The notes beneath the pieces are model-generated. The model searched no databases and had not been told where the DNA came from. It worked only from the letters and a program-made list of their open reading frames with translations. A stretch of 64,000 nt of DNA from Myroides sp. 1354 (lineage in GTDB: Bacteria > Bacteroidota > Bacteroidia > Flavobacteriales > Flavobacteriaceae), in assembly GCF_030324495.1 (NCBI RefSeq), contig NZ_JACAGN010000003.1, forward strand, positions 215,735-279,734, read 5' to 3'. Both the position numbers and the translations under genes were made by a program. Within the stretch, counting starts at the first letter, position 1. Each line of letters begins with the position of its first letter. Below, piece by piece: positions 47,827 through 57,789 of this stretch.

Positions 47827-48819
47827 ATGTTGAAAAATAAACAACAATATGCTCAAATAACAGCCATTGGTGGGTATCTACCGATAAACAAGCGTACCAA
47901 TGCTGATTTAGAACGTTTGTCAGACACTTCTGACGAATGGATTATGAAGAGAACAGGAATCAAAGAGCGCAGAATTTTAGAGGATGGTCTAGCGACATCA
48001 GACATGGCTGTAGCAGCCATAAAAGAATTGTGTGCTACTTACCAAAAAAACGCAGTTGATATTGACGCACTTCTCATTGCGACTTCTTCGCCCGATATGC
48101 CCATGCCCTCAACCGCTAATATCGTTTGCGATAAATTACAGCTCAACAATGTATGGGCTTTTGACATGAATGCTGCCTGTTCTGGTTTTTTATACGCCTT
48201 AGACATGGGAGCTGCCTTAATTGAAACTGGGCGTTATAAAAATGTGGTGGTCGTAGGTGCAGACAAAATTAGTACCTATGTAAATCAAACAGATCGTTCA
48301 ACCAATATTTTGTTTGGCGATGGTGCTGGTGCCGTTTGGTTAGAACCTTCTGCAGAAACAGGAATTTTAGATGCTTTATTGCTCAGTGATGGAAAAGGTA
48401 TTGAATACCTCAATATCAAAGGAGGAGGTACATTATACCCCTACGATACAGAAGACTGGAATGCCGATCATCGTTATTTAAAACAAGACGGTAAAGTTGT
48501 ATTCAAAAATGCCGTAACTGCCATGAGTGCAGCCTGCGAAACGCTATTAACAAAGAATGATTTAACTATTGATGACGTCAACTGGTTGGTTGCACATCAA
48601 GCAAATAAACGCATTATTGATGCTGTGGGGAAAGAATTAGGCATTGAAGAACACAAAGCCTTGAATAATATTACTTATTCCGGCAATACAATTGCCGCAA
48701 CTATACCCCTTTGCATGTGGGAATTTAAAGATCAAATCAAAAAAGGAGATTTACTCTTACTTACTGCATTTGGAGCGGGATTTTCTTGGGGGGCAAGTTT
48801 ACTACAATGGAATATCTAA
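47827..48819 (+). CDS. fabH: 3-oxoacyl-ACP synthase III family protein
   Basis: Condenses acyl-CoA with malonyl-ACP. The 330-residue thiolase-fold protein has catalytic Cys in MNAACSGFLYALDMG, His in LVAHQANKRI and Asn in LNNITYSGNTIAATIP; RTGIKERRI is the CoA-binding Arg/Trp region. It stands alone, far from fab genes, so it may be a second FabH or a FabH-like enzyme of a specialised pathway. The alternative is a beta-ketoacyl synthase III of secondary lipids such as flexirubin or aryl polyenes, but no such cluster is adjacent. Confidence 0.88.
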   Translation: MLKNKQQYAQITAIGGYLPINKRTNADLERLSDTSDEWIMKRTGIKERRILEDGLATSDMAVAAIKELCATYQKNAVDIDALLIATSSPDMPMPSTANIVCDKLQLNNVWAFDMNAACSGFLYALDMGAALIETGRYKNVVVVGADKISTYVNQTDRSTNILFGDGAGAVWLEPSAETGILDALLLSDGKGIEYLNIKGGGTLYPYDTEDWNADHRYLKQDGKVVFKNAVTAMSAACETLLTKNDLTIDDVNWLVAHQANKRIIDAVGKELGIEEHKALNNITYSGNTIAATIPLCMWEFKDQIKKGDLLLLTAFGAGFSWGASLLQWNI

Positions 48820-48870
48820 AAAGAGACAGGATTTCATAACCTGAAACCTTTATAATCAAGATAAAACACA

Positions 48871-48899
48871 AAAGAGACCTCCAATGGAGGTCTCTTTTT
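48871..48899. terminator. Bidirectional terminator
   Basis: AAAGAGACCTCC / GGAGGTCTCTTT with loop AAT and T-run. Confidence 0.9.
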
Positions 48900-48945
48900 A
48901 CTTATAAATAATTAAACGATAGGTTCTGGTTAGATGACACGTTTA

Positions 48946-49257
48946 TTAACTTAATTCCTCTGGAAAGTCAACACCTTTCTCTCGAAGGTATTGCACAAGT
49001 TGGCCGTGTTTTGTTTGTAAATCTGAAGTACAATCACATGCGATAGGGCAAATTTGAAAAGGAGAGATTTCTAAAATTATAGCAATCTCATTTAAGACAT
49101 CATTCTTTAATTTCGTCTTTCCGCTCTCGATATCAGAATAAGCCTTTTGTGAAATATCTAGCTTCATAGCCACATATTCCTGAGAAAAACCTAATTCTTT
49201 TCGCCTTGAACGCATCTTTTCTGATTGAATTTTACATTTTTGTGCTGGTGTTTGCAT
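48946..49257 (-). CDS. XRE family HTH regulator
   Basis: A 103-residue protein with an HTH domain at about 16-70 (RSRRKELGFSQEYVAMKLDISQKAYSDIESGKTKL). A cysteine cluster CPIACDC at 74-80 may bind metal or be redox sensitive. It is divergently transcribed from a short noncoding transcript candidate, and its promoter (TACCTTTG, 49291-49298) lies inside a pair of inverted repeats. A local autorepressor is the simplest reading. Confidence 0.88.
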   Translation of the reverse strand: MQTPAQKCKIQSEKMRSRRKELGFSQEYVAMKLDISQKAYSDIESGKTKLKNDVLNEIAIILEISPFQICPIACDCTSDLQTKHGQLVQYLREKGVDFPEELS

Positions 49258-49269
49258 AATAAACCTCGT

Positions 49270-49348
49270 AGTTTAATAAATTATCTCACACAAAGGTAAC
49301 ACTTTATTATATTTTAGTTCCTTTTTATTAAACTTTATCGTACCTTTG
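49270..49348. promoter_or_regulatory. Divergent promoters between inverted repeats, XRE control region
   Basis: AGTTTAATAAA (49270-49280) is complemented exactly by TTTATTAAACT (49324-49334). A leftward -7 box TACCTTTG is at 49291-49298 and a rightward TACCTTTG at 49341-49348. An extra TTTATTA word is at 49304-49310. This fits an XRE operator controlling both directions. Confidence 0.6.
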
Positions 49349-49354
49349 ATTAAC

Positions 49355-49463
49355 ATAAACAACAAAATCAATGTCAAGCTTAAAATGAATATACTGAAAA
49401 TTGATGTTCAAAAATTCATATATGCTTAACGAAAAACTGCTTTCCCCAAAAGCAGTTTTTTTT
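49355..49463 (+). ncRNA. Candidate small transcript (about 110 nt) with a possible 14-residue peptide
   Basis: Starts after the TACCTTTG box at 49341 and ends at an intrinsic terminator: CTGCTTT / AAAGCAG inside AAAAA...TTTTT at 49432-49463. It contains one short frame, ATG at 49385 to TAA at 49429, reading MNILKIDVQKFIYA. Either a regulatory RNA or a microprotein gene paired with the XRE gene; no homology is known to me. Confidence 0.4.
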
Positions 49464-49607
49464 ATGTCCACTTTTGTCTTATCCCCTGTTCATTAATGAA
49501 CATCTCTTTGAAAAGCTATTAAAGCAATATACTAATTTTCAACCAATTAAAAAAACATTAATTTCTTGGCACAGCTTTGGTTTTTTATCTAACAAATAAA
49601 AAATTAA

Positions 49608-51992
49608 ATGAAAACAAAACTAATCACCCTCATCATCTGTTTTACGCTTTCAATCGTAAGCTTTGCACAAGTTAAACTTTCTGGTTCTGTTCTGGACTCC
49701 CAACAACATCCTATCGACTTTGCAGAAGTCCTATTGCTCAATCAGGAAGAAAAGCTAATCCAACATACCTACTCAGATGAAACTGGCACTTTCACCTTTG
49801 AAAACATTATTGCTGATTCATACACTTTACGTGTAAATAATTTAGGAATTAAACAATATGAAACCGATATTACCTTAACCCAAGACCTCATCTTAGCTCC
49901 GATGGTGATTCAAAATGACAAAATACTCGACGAGATTGTCGTTTCTGCTCAAGCCAAAGTATTTGAACGAAAAGTAGACCGTACCATATTCAACATTGAA
50001 CAATCTGTACATGCCAACAACAGTAATGCCAAAGATCTATTAAAACTAACTCCGGGATTAAAAGTAGATAAAGATCAGATTTCTTTAATTGGAAAAAACA
50101 GTATGCAAGTGATGATTAATGATAAAATGCTTCCCCTTACAGGAGAAGAGTTAATCAATTACCTGAATACAATCCCTTCAGAAATGATTCAGAAAATTGA
50201 GATTATCAGTACACCTCCCGCAAAATATGAAGCTAGTGGAAACAGCGGTTTAATCAATATCGTTTTAAAGCAAGCCAAACACAATGCATGGAACAATCAG
50301 ATTAGCGCGGGATTTGAGGCTACAGATAAGGCCCTTTGGAAAGTTAGCGATGTATTCAATTACAGCAAAGACAAAGTAACACTCTCCACCTCTATCAATG
50401 CTAGCACAGGATACAAGCAGGAAATTGGCAAAATGAACTTGTATTATCCTACAGAAACATGGAATACTATTTATAGAGAAACAGAACAAAAGAAGGATCT
50501 ATCAGGTAGTTTTCAATTGGATTATCAAGCAACACCCAAAACGGGTTTTGGCTTTCAATATAGAGGAAATACAAATGAACAGAAAACGAGAGACAACAAT
50601 CAAGTAGATGTGAATAACGCTGTTGATAACTTGCTAAAAACAATCGATACAAAGGGAAAATCGAGTCCAGATTTCAACAATCATTCATTTAACTTAAATC
50701 TAACACATAAATTTGATACTGTGGGAACTAAGTTAAATTTAGACCTGGATTACTTTAACTATAGAGTGAACAAATCTCGAGTTTTCAACACAAAAACAGC
50801 TACTGTTGATAACCTTGTTAACAATGATCAATATTCACAAACAACTGGCGATCAAAAAATAGACAATTACAGTGCAAAAATAGATTTTGAACAACCTTTA
50901 TCTTGGGTTAATTTATCGTATGGAGCTAAAGTGAGTTTTGTAAAAACCATCAACAATGCCAATTCTTTCAACTTTCTCCCAAATACAGAGATACTAAATA
51001 CCCTACAGACCGATCATTTTATATACAAAGAAAACATTCAAGCCGCTTACATCAGTGCTACAAAAAGCATTGGAAAGAAATGGGAAACACAAATTGGGTT
51101 ACGCGTTGAGAGTACTCAAACTACTGGAGAATCTATTGCTTCACAAGCAAAAGAAAAAACGAACTATACGAAGCTTTTTCCTACACTTTATGTAAGCTAC
51201 AAAATCAACGAAGAAAACAATATTTCCTTAAGCGCTAATCGCCGTATTAACCGACCAAGTTTTTGGCAACTAAATCCATTTCGTTGGTACATTAATGAAT
51301 ACAATTACGTCACTGGAGATCCAAACTTAAAACCGACCTATGTCAATGCTGTAAATATCGCTTATACTTTTAAAAACAAACTATTTATCAATGCCTCTTA
51401 TTCTAAAGTAACAGATTTGGCTTCTCAATACCCCAGTATTGATACCACCAACCATATTCAAATATTAAAACAAGGCAACATTTTCAATGCGGAAAATACG
51501 AACCTCAGTATCACCCATATTTTTGACACTTGGTACTGGTTAAACTCACAAAATACAATTTCCGCTTTTTACAATGCAAGTCAATTAATACAAGATGTTA
51601 ATTTAGAAACGAGCAATGGTATGGGATACTATTTTAACTCGAACAACACGATTCAACTAAACACAGACAAAACATTTCAAGCGCAAGTTGACTTTTGGTA
51701 TCAATCGAAATTAAACAACGGAAACTGGAAATTAAAACCGATGTACGGATTAAACTTAGGTTTAAAATACGCCATGCTGGACAAGAAATTAAATGTTTCA
51801 GCTTATATGAATGACATTTTAAGAACCTCTCATTTACGCGCACAAGCAACAGCAGATGGGGTTAAACAACAATATAACATGTACAACGACAATCGCTATT
51901 TCACCTTAGGCTTGAGCTACAGCTTTGGAAATTCTAAAATTAAAGTAACTGAACGCCAAGGAAGCAATAAAGACATTATCAACAGAAAATAA
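49608..51992 (+). CDS. TonB-dependent receptor-like outer-membrane barrel (paralog 1)
   Basis: A 794-residue outer-membrane protein. Signal MKTKLITLIICFTLSIVSFAQ, then a carboxypeptidase-regulatory-like beta sandwich (SGSVLDSQQHPIDFAEVLLL), a plug-like domain (DEIVVSAQAKVFERKVDRTIFNIEQS; ASGNSGLINIVLKQA) and a large barrel ending NRYFTLGLSYSFGN. It belongs to the Bacteroidota barrel family near TonB receptors, lacking a clear SusD partner. The next gene is a tandem paralog, separated by 218 bases with an inverted repeat. Confidence 0.85.
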   Translation: MKTKLITLIICFTLSIVSFAQVKLSGSVLDSQQHPIDFAEVLLLNQEEKLIQHTYSDETGTFTFENIIADSYTLRVNNLGIKQYETDITLTQDLILAPMVIQNDKILDEIVVSAQAKVFERKVDRTIFNIEQSVHANNSNAKDLLKLTPGLKVDKDQISLIGKNSMQVMINDKMLPLTGEELINYLNTIPSEMIQKIEIISTPPAKYEASGNSGLINIVLKQAKHNAWNNQISAGFEATDKALWKVSDVFNYSKDKVTLSTSINASTGYKQEIGKMNLYYPTETWNTIYRETEQKKDLSGSFQLDYQATPKTGFGFQYRGNTNEQKTRDNNQVDVNNAVDNLLKTIDTKGKSSPDFNNHSFNLNLTHKFDTVGTKLNLDLDYFNYRVNKSRVFNTKTATVDNLVNNDQYSQTTGDQKIDNYSAKIDFEQPLSWVNLSYGAKVSFVKTINNANSFNFLPNTEILNTLQTDHFIYKENIQAAYISATKSIGKKWETQIGLRVESTQTTGESIASQAKEKTNYTKLFPTLYVSYKINEENNISLSANRRINRPSFWQLNPFRWYINEYNYVTGDPNLKPTYVNAVNIAYTFKNKLFINASYSKVTDLASQYPSIDTTNHIQILKQGNIFNAENTNLSITHIFDTWYWLNSQNTISAFYNASQLIQDVNLETSNGMGYYFNSNNTIQLNTDKTFQAQVDFWYQSKLNNGNWKLKPMYGLNLGLKYAMLDKKLNVSAYMNDILRTSHLRAQATADGVKQQYNMYNDNRYFTLGLSYSFGNSKIKVTERQGSNKDIINRK

Positions 51993-52017
51993 ACTCTCTG
52001 TTTATAACTTAGTTAAC

Positions 52018-52047
52018 AACCTTGAAAATCAGTTGATTTTCAAGGTT
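52018..52047 (+). terminator. Strong hairpin after paralog 1
   Basis: AACCTTGAAAATCA / TGATTTTCAAGGTT, 2-base loop, weak T-tail. A second imperfect palindrome CTTGTTAACAA / TTGTTAATAAG is at 52158-52190 before paralog 2. Confidence 0.7.
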
Positions 52048-52210
52048 TAATCAAACACAAAAAACAGAAGTTATAAACAATACTAAAATAGTCGTAACAA
52101 ATCAGTTGAATGCGCTACTTATAGACATCAATCAAGTTATGAACAGAAAAAACACCACTTGTTAACAAACTTATCAACATTGTTAATAAGTAGACTACAA
52201 CCTTATTATT

Positions 52211-54589
52211 ATGAAAAAGAAGATTACCTTATTTATTACTTTCTTTTGCGGAATCGCACTCCTACATGCCCAAAACACAGTAAAGGGACGAGTGCTCAAC
52301 AAAGACAAGCAACCGATTGATTTTGCGGAATTGCACCTAGTAAAAGAAAGCGATGACCAATTAGCCCAGCAGAGTTTTACCGCAGAAACAGGAGAATTTA
52401 CGTTGACGAATATTCCAACTGAACAATACAAATTGAACATCCACTATTTAGGTCAATTGTTGTACACAAAGAATATACACATCGACAAAACAATTGATCT
52501 AGGGGATATTATTGCGGAATCTTCAACGGAATTGGGAGAGATTGTCGTACAAGCCGAGAAAAAATTGGTGGAACGCAAAGCCGATCGTTTGGTATTTAAT
52601 ACAGCGAATAGTATTGCTTCTCAAGGGATGGATGCCGTAGAAGCTTTAACCAATACCCCTTTAGTCAAAGTACAAAATGACAAAATTAGCATTGTGGGTA
52701 AAAGTAGTGTGACGATTATGATCAATGATAAAATTGTACACTTACAAGGGGATGCTTTAACGAATTACTTAAAGACCTTGCGTTCAGATGACATTGAAAA
52801 AATTGAAGTCATTACCAACCCGCCTTCTAAATATGAAGCTAGTGGAAACAGTGGATTAATTAATATCGTCCTGAAGAAAAACAAATCTCTTGGCCTGTAT
52901 GGGTCAGTGAGCAGTTCCTATTCTTACAACAACCACAATTGGTATTCGCTCAATGGGAGTTTAAACTACCAAAAGAAGAAGTGGAATGTAATGTTGAAAG
53001 CCAATGGAGGAGATGGAAAATACAGCAATGAGAATACGTATACATTTAAAAACGATACGCGTATTCTAGATTCTTATGCCAATCCAACAGGGTCTTATAC
53101 GTCAGGCGGAATCAATCTAACGACCAATTATCAATTATCAGACAAAGAAGTAATTGGAGCGACTTATGATTTATCCAAGTACAAAAATGACAATACGAAT
53201 CCCAATACATCCAAGTATATTGCTTTACCAGAGCAAAAAACAGATTCTATCATCAAATCCATCACAGAAGCAACCAATAACAATATTTACCATACGGCGA
53301 ATTTATTTTACGATCGAAACTTAGATACCTTGGGAAGCAAATTATCCTTAGGAGTCAATTACTTTTCAAATATTCCAGATGGAGCAACAGACATGAATGA
53401 ATACGATCCACAACACAATCTTCGCAATTCAACTTATTACACCAATGATTTAAAGTATCAAGTGTGGAGTGGAACAGCAGATGTATCGTATAAATTACCC
53501 TGGATAGATTTAGAATTTGGGGGGAAATATTCCAATTACGACAATAAATCCAAGGTGTTTTACTACAACCGAATCAATGAAAATTTAATATACGACGGTA
53601 GTCGAAGTAACCGATTCAATTACAAAGAGGACAACTTTGCAGCTTATGTAAGTGTACACAAAAAATTAAGTGATCAGTGGAGTGTTAAAGGAGGAATGCG
53701 ATTTGAGCAAACGGAAGTGGAAGGTCATCTATTAGAAACCGATGAAACCTTTAAAAAGTCGTATGGAAAATGGTTTCCAACCGCTTATATTTCCTATGAC
53801 CCCAATGAAAATCACTCCTTCAACTTCAATTATTCCAAGCGAATTAACCGTCCTTATTCTGGTATATTAAATCCCTTCCGTTACTATGCAAATAGTTATT
53901 CATACAACAGTGGTAATCCAGAATTAGATCCTTCCTTTACAGATAATTTCGAATTGAATTACCTCTTTCATGGCTCTTTGTCAGTGGGATTAAACTACTA
54001 TCATATCACCAATTCATTTGATCAATATTCGACTTTAATCGACGATGTTTTCATCAGTACGTATTACAATATGCTCAATAGTGATAACTATGGATTAAGC
54101 GTTTCATACAGTGATAAAATTACGGGATGGTGGCAAACAAGCACAGGAGCAGATATGAATTATTCAAGTTCTTATTACCGCAATAAGATAGCCAATCAAA
54201 TTCCACAAAACGGAGTATACTTTAGCTATTATTCACAAAACACATTTACGATGAATACCGCTAAAACCTTACATGTATTTTTAAACTGGTATCACCAAGT
54301 ACCACATAAATCAGATAATACTAAATATGGTTCGTATTCAGCGTTGACTACGGGAATCAAAGCTAGTTTACTAAATAAGAAACTCAACGTCAATGTGACC
54401 TTATACGATATCTTCAATACAGGTAAATCCAACGGAACAAGTTACTTCCGTGACAACGTACAAACTTTTACCAATAGTTGGAATAGCCGAAGATTGACCA
54501 TTGGTGCGACTTATACTTTTGGAGACAGCTCCAACAAAAAAAGCATTAAAGAGGCAAATTTTGAGGATAAAAGTCGAAGCAGTAAATAG
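52211..54589 (+). CDS. TonB-dependent receptor-like outer-membrane barrel (paralog 2)
   Basis: A 792-residue homologue of the preceding gene with the same order: signal peptide ending LLHAQ, regulatory beta-sandwich (VKGRVLNKDKQPIDFAELHLV), plug (GEIVVQAEKKLVERKADRLVFNTANS) and barrel. Both share the barrel motif INRP...LNPFR-Y and differ elsewhere, so the duplication is old. It may import a different substrate. It ends before a convergent helicase gene. Confidence 0.85.
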   Translation: MKKKITLFITFFCGIALLHAQNTVKGRVLNKDKQPIDFAELHLVKESDDQLAQQSFTAETGEFTLTNIPTEQYKLNIHYLGQLLYTKNIHIDKTIDLGDIIAESSTELGEIVVQAEKKLVERKADRLVFNTANSIASQGMDAVEALTNTPLVKVQNDKISIVGKSSVTIMINDKIVHLQGDALTNYLKTLRSDDIEKIEVITNPPSKYEASGNSGLINIVLKKNKSLGLYGSVSSSYSYNNHNWYSLNGSLNYQKKKWNVMLKANGGDGKYSNENTYTFKNDTRILDSYANPTGSYTSGGINLTTNYQLSDKEVIGATYDLSKYKNDNTNPNTSKYIALPEQKTDSIIKSITEATNNNIYHTANLFYDRNLDTLGSKLSLGVNYFSNIPDGATDMNEYDPQHNLRNSTYYTNDLKYQVWSGTADVSYKLPWIDLEFGGKYSNYDNKSKVFYYNRINENLIYDGSRSNRFNYKEDNFAAYVSVHKKLSDQWSVKGGMRFEQTEVEGHLLETDETFKKSYGKWFPTAYISYDPNENHSFNFNYSKRINRPYSGILNPFRYYANSYSYNSGNPELDPSFTDNFELNYLFHGSLSVGLNYYHITNSFDQYSTLIDDVFISTYYNMLNSDNYGLSVSYSDKITGWWQTSTGADMNYSSSYYRNKIANQIPQNGVYFSYYSQNTFTMNTAKTLHVFLNWYHQVPHKSDNTKYGSYSALTTGIKASLLNKKLNVNVTLYDIFNTGKSNGTSYFRDNVQTFTNSWNSRRLTIGATYTFGDSSNKKSIKEANFEDKSRSSK

Positions 54590-54842
54590 TTCATTTTGAA
54601 GCATTTTGCCTACTTAATAAAATTTAACAAAATAATTTATTTCAACACTGTAACAAAACAAACAAAGGAACGACCAATAGTTCACAATTCAAGCAGTACC
54701 TAGGTATTGTAGGAATAAAAGTAAATTTTAATTCTTTGGAAAGTCTGTTTCACTTTTTCTCTTCTTCACCGAAGAATATCAAAGTCAGAAGCACTTTTAT
54801 AAAAATGGAGTGATGACCCATTTTAATTGATTAGTTAGTTGA

Positions 54843-54872
54843 GCGTCCTTTGTATATCCATACAAGGGACGT
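54843..54872. terminator. Hairpin between convergent paralog 2 and helicase
   Basis: GCGTCCTTTGTAT / ATACAAGGGACGT (two wobbles), loop ATCC, weak T-tail. The stretch 54590-54842 otherwise shows nothing recognisable. Confidence 0.7.
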
Positions 54873-54877
54873 TCTTA

Positions 54878-57634
54878 TTATAGCCATTGGTGTTCTTGTG
54901 TCACACGAGGTTCTTCTAGTTGATTAACGATGGCAAAAGCACGTGCTTGAAGCAATTCTTTTCTACCTTCTGGCGTTCTCGTATAGACAATTCGGTTCCT
55001 TCCCACCTGTTGTGACCATTGTTGTGCGAAGTAATTCACACGCGTTCTGTTCACCCCAATACACTCAGGCACGGCATGGAAATCCGACTCACTGTCCTGA
55101 ATAGGCAACAGTGTTTTGCGTTCTAAGACATAGCGCGGATTCTCAATTGGCGATAAAATTTCCTTAAGGCAAGAAGCAAATACATGACTTTCTCTTAAGG
55201 TAGCCCCTTCTAGTGAACAAAACACACCCCCGCCAAATTCGAGTGTAGTCACAACGCGAATGGCAGTTCGAGCTGTAGTAAACAATTCAAAATGACACAA
55301 GGTATTACACAGCGCTTCTCCCATTCCTTGTATGTCCTTACGCATATCGCCAAACTTGCGATACATGCGATAATAGCGCCAACCTTTCCATCCAAAGCGC
55401 AGACCCAATCCCAACACAAAGGTTTGAAAAACCCAATAGCCTAAAGACCACAGACTAATTCCGTGTAATAAAACACCTTTTCCTAAGCCAATAAATTGAT
55501 ACGTTAAAAACAAAATAGCGGAGCACACTACGGTAAATAAAGCAGAAACCACCGTCTTATTCGTATAAAATTGCTTGGCTTGACTTACATCCCGTCTTTC
55601 TATAGGAGAAGAAAACAACACCCTCGCTCCTTCTGTTAGATGACTTCCACTTTGAATCGCGGTCAACCAACGTCGTTTCAGGCTATCTCTTTGTTGTGCT
55701 AGGGCTAAAGTTCGCTGATTCTGTTCCGCTACATACACTTCATCCCGTGTTTTCTTTTTCTTTGCTTTTTCGTGTAATCGTTCAATTCCATTGGAAATTG
55801 TCGGTTGTCCCTCTCCCTCCTGATTGGATATACCTACGAAGGTTTGAAAACGACGATGGACAATATCCCAATCTTTTCCTCCATCTGTTGCATAGGTATC
55901 GATACAAGCCAAATGCCAAATATGTGCGGTTTTATTGAGATCTTTGGGATTCACGCGAAAAGCACGTCCTCTCACTTGATTGGACGTAATATATGCTCCA
56001 ATTGAGCTTGCCATCACCAAGGCATTCAACGCAGGAGCATCCCATCCCTCTCCAAGTAAAGCTTTCGTACCAATAAGTACTTGAATCGCCCCTGTTTGAA
56101 ATAAAGCAGTCACCCAATGCACAATTTGCGTCCTTTGTTGTCCTGTAAGTTGCAAAGCCACATATTGGGGATCGTATGCCAAAGGCGTAAAAGACAACAG
56201 GCTTCCCTTTAATTTGGCAAATTGATTCAACCCCTCCAAACAAGTAACCGGCACAATCACCACAGTCCCTGTCAAGACTGCTATAGGCAACGAATGCGTA
56301 TTGTTTCGCCTCAGGGTTTCAAAAATCGATAACACTCCGAGTTTAGACAATACTTCAGGTGGATGTATTGTCGTGCTGTAATACTCTTTGCGGATGTAAT
56401 CCGTTAGAATAGCTAGACGTAAATCTTGCCCTAACACGGAATATTCAAAATCGAGAATCGCTGTAATACTTTGCAATTTACTCAAACTAGAAAGCAGTAC
56501 ATCATCGCCTTTATTGTCTTGGACCAATTGCACCTGACGAAAGGCAATTAATCCTCTCTTTTTCAATTCTGCTGTTAATTCACTTCGAAACGCAGCATAC
56601 TCAGGCACATCTTGTAGTAAGTCCTGCCCCTGAAAGCAGTAAAAATTGAGCATTTTCTCAAACCATACATAATCCAAAAGCGGTAGTTCTTCCTGTTGTA
56701 ATCCCAATACTTTTCGGTGTATACCTTCAACTTCCCCATAAAAGTCTTGGAGAAAAATCAAACCTGCGACATAGGTCGTTAAGTTCTCATAAATCCAATC
56801 CAAATGAGATAAAGGATCTTGATAAATCGCAGATGCACTGAGCGTTTGTCCGAGTAAAGGATGAGATTTAAAGGTCGTATAAAACGAATAAACTGCTGTT
56901 TTATGCAGGGCAATTTTTTCGCGTTCCTCTGCCAAAGGCGTGCAATAGTATATAAAATCTTGGTGTGGGCATAAATCTTCCACAGCCACTAAAGTAGGAA
57001 CGGTGATTTCCTCATCCACAGGTCCAGCTAAATTCATATAGCGTTGCCATTCCAAGCTAGACGCTCCATAAGGAGGAGTTGCCGTTAAGCCGACCACCGT
57101 TGACTTCAATTCATTGTCTAATAAATCCAAGGCTTTCCACCACTCCTTTCTCAAGTGATGTACCTCATCCACCAAAAGCGTTTTTATTCCTACAGCTCGC
57201 AATTTAGCAATAATCTCCTGTGCGTGATTATTGGTATAACTCACTGTTGTTTCCATTGGAACTTCTTCATCCGTGTCCTCCTCTTCCTTTAAATAATTAA
57301 AAGCGGCATGCAATCCTTGATACGTGGATACCGTCAAAAATTGGGGTTGAGTCAATTGAGTTGAAATCCAATCAGGTGCTTCCTCTACTTGTAAAAAAAG
57401 GGAACAAAAACGTTCAATCCACTGATTTTTAACTGCCAAGGTTGGTGCTAAAATCAGTGTCGGTTGATTGAGTCTTAAAATCACTTCCAGCCCCAAAACC
57501 GTTTTTCCTGATCCGGGAGGAGCCACAACGTGTAATTTATCATCTTTTAGATGAGCCTCTAATTGATCGAGTACTTTTTGCTGATAGTCGCGCCAAGGAT
57601 ATTTGAATGCGATGGGAGTGGGAAACTTTTTCAA
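54878..57634 (-). CDS. SF2 helicase with predicted membrane hairpin and unknown C-terminal domain
   Basis: A 918-residue protein. Residues 1-560 form a superfamily II helicase core: Walker A PPGSGKT (39-45), DEVH box LLVDEVHHL (about 155), motif III LTATPP (about 185), late motif VI QVRGRAFR (about 552-559). A charged helical linker follows, then two hydrophobic segments (about 694-712 and 718-744) predicted to cross the membrane, then about 170 residues of unknown fold (GGGVFCSLEGATLRESHVFASCLKEIL ... GRNRIVYTRTPEGRKELLQ). No nuclease motif was seen. Divergent from the acidic gene at 57790. A DNA or RNA translocase tied to the inner membrane is inference. Confidence 0.75.
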   Translation of the reverse strand: MKKFPTPIAFKYPWRDYQQKVLDQLEAHLKDDKLHVVAPPGSGKTVLGLEVILRLNQPTLILAPTLAVKNQWIERFCSLFLQVEEAPDWISTQLTQPQFLTVSTYQGLHAAFNYLKEEEDTDEEVPMETTVSYTNNHAQEIIAKLRAVGIKTLLVDEVHHLRKEWWKALDLLDNELKSTVVGLTATPPYGASSLEWQRYMNLAGPVDEEITVPTLVAVEDLCPHQDFIYYCTPLAEEREKIALHKTAVYSFYTTFKSHPLLGQTLSASAIYQDPLSHLDWIYENLTTYVAGLIFLQDFYGEVEGIHRKVLGLQQEELPLLDYVWFEKMLNFYCFQGQDLLQDVPEYAAFRSELTAELKKRGLIAFRQVQLVQDNKGDDVLLSSLSKLQSITAILDFEYSVLGQDLRLAILTDYIRKEYYSTTIHPPEVLSKLGVLSIFETLRRNNTHSLPIAVLTGTVVIVPVTCLEGLNQFAKLKGSLLSFTPLAYDPQYVALQLTGQQRTQIVHWVTALFQTGAIQVLIGTKALLGEGWDAPALNALVMASSIGAYITSNQVRGRAFRVNPKDLNKTAHIWHLACIDTYATDGGKDWDIVHRRFQTFVGISNQEGEGQPTISNGIERLHEKAKKKKTRDEVYVAEQNQRTLALAQQRDSLKRRWLTAIQSGSHLTEGARVLFSSPIERRDVSQAKQFYTNKTVVSALFTVVCSAILFLTYQFIGLGKGVLLHGISLWSLGYWVFQTFVLGLGLRFGWKGWRYYRMYRKFGDMRKDIQGMGEALCNTLCHFELFTTARTAIRVVTTLEFGGGVFCSLEGATLRESHVFASCLKEILSPIENPRYVLERKTLLPIQDSESDFHAVPECIGVNRTRVNYFAQQWSQQVGRNRIVYTRTPEGRKELLQARAFAIVNQLEEPRVTQEHQWL

Positions 57635-57789
57635 ATGGTTAATTTTTCTTCCTTAAAATTAAGCAAGCTTTTTTAGGAAACAAAGCCTTTTAAATGTTTT
57701 TGCGAACACCGTGTAAAGTCATATTTTTTTCATTATTTTGTAGAACTTTCAATACTTGAAACGACTAAACTGGCTTTCTAATTATTACA

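Noticed and set aside
49566..49582. Sigma-54-like TTGGCAC upstream of receptor paralog 1
   Set aside because: The -24 half matches but the -12 half reads TTTGG with one base too short spacing and no GC; sigma-54 is strict about spacing.
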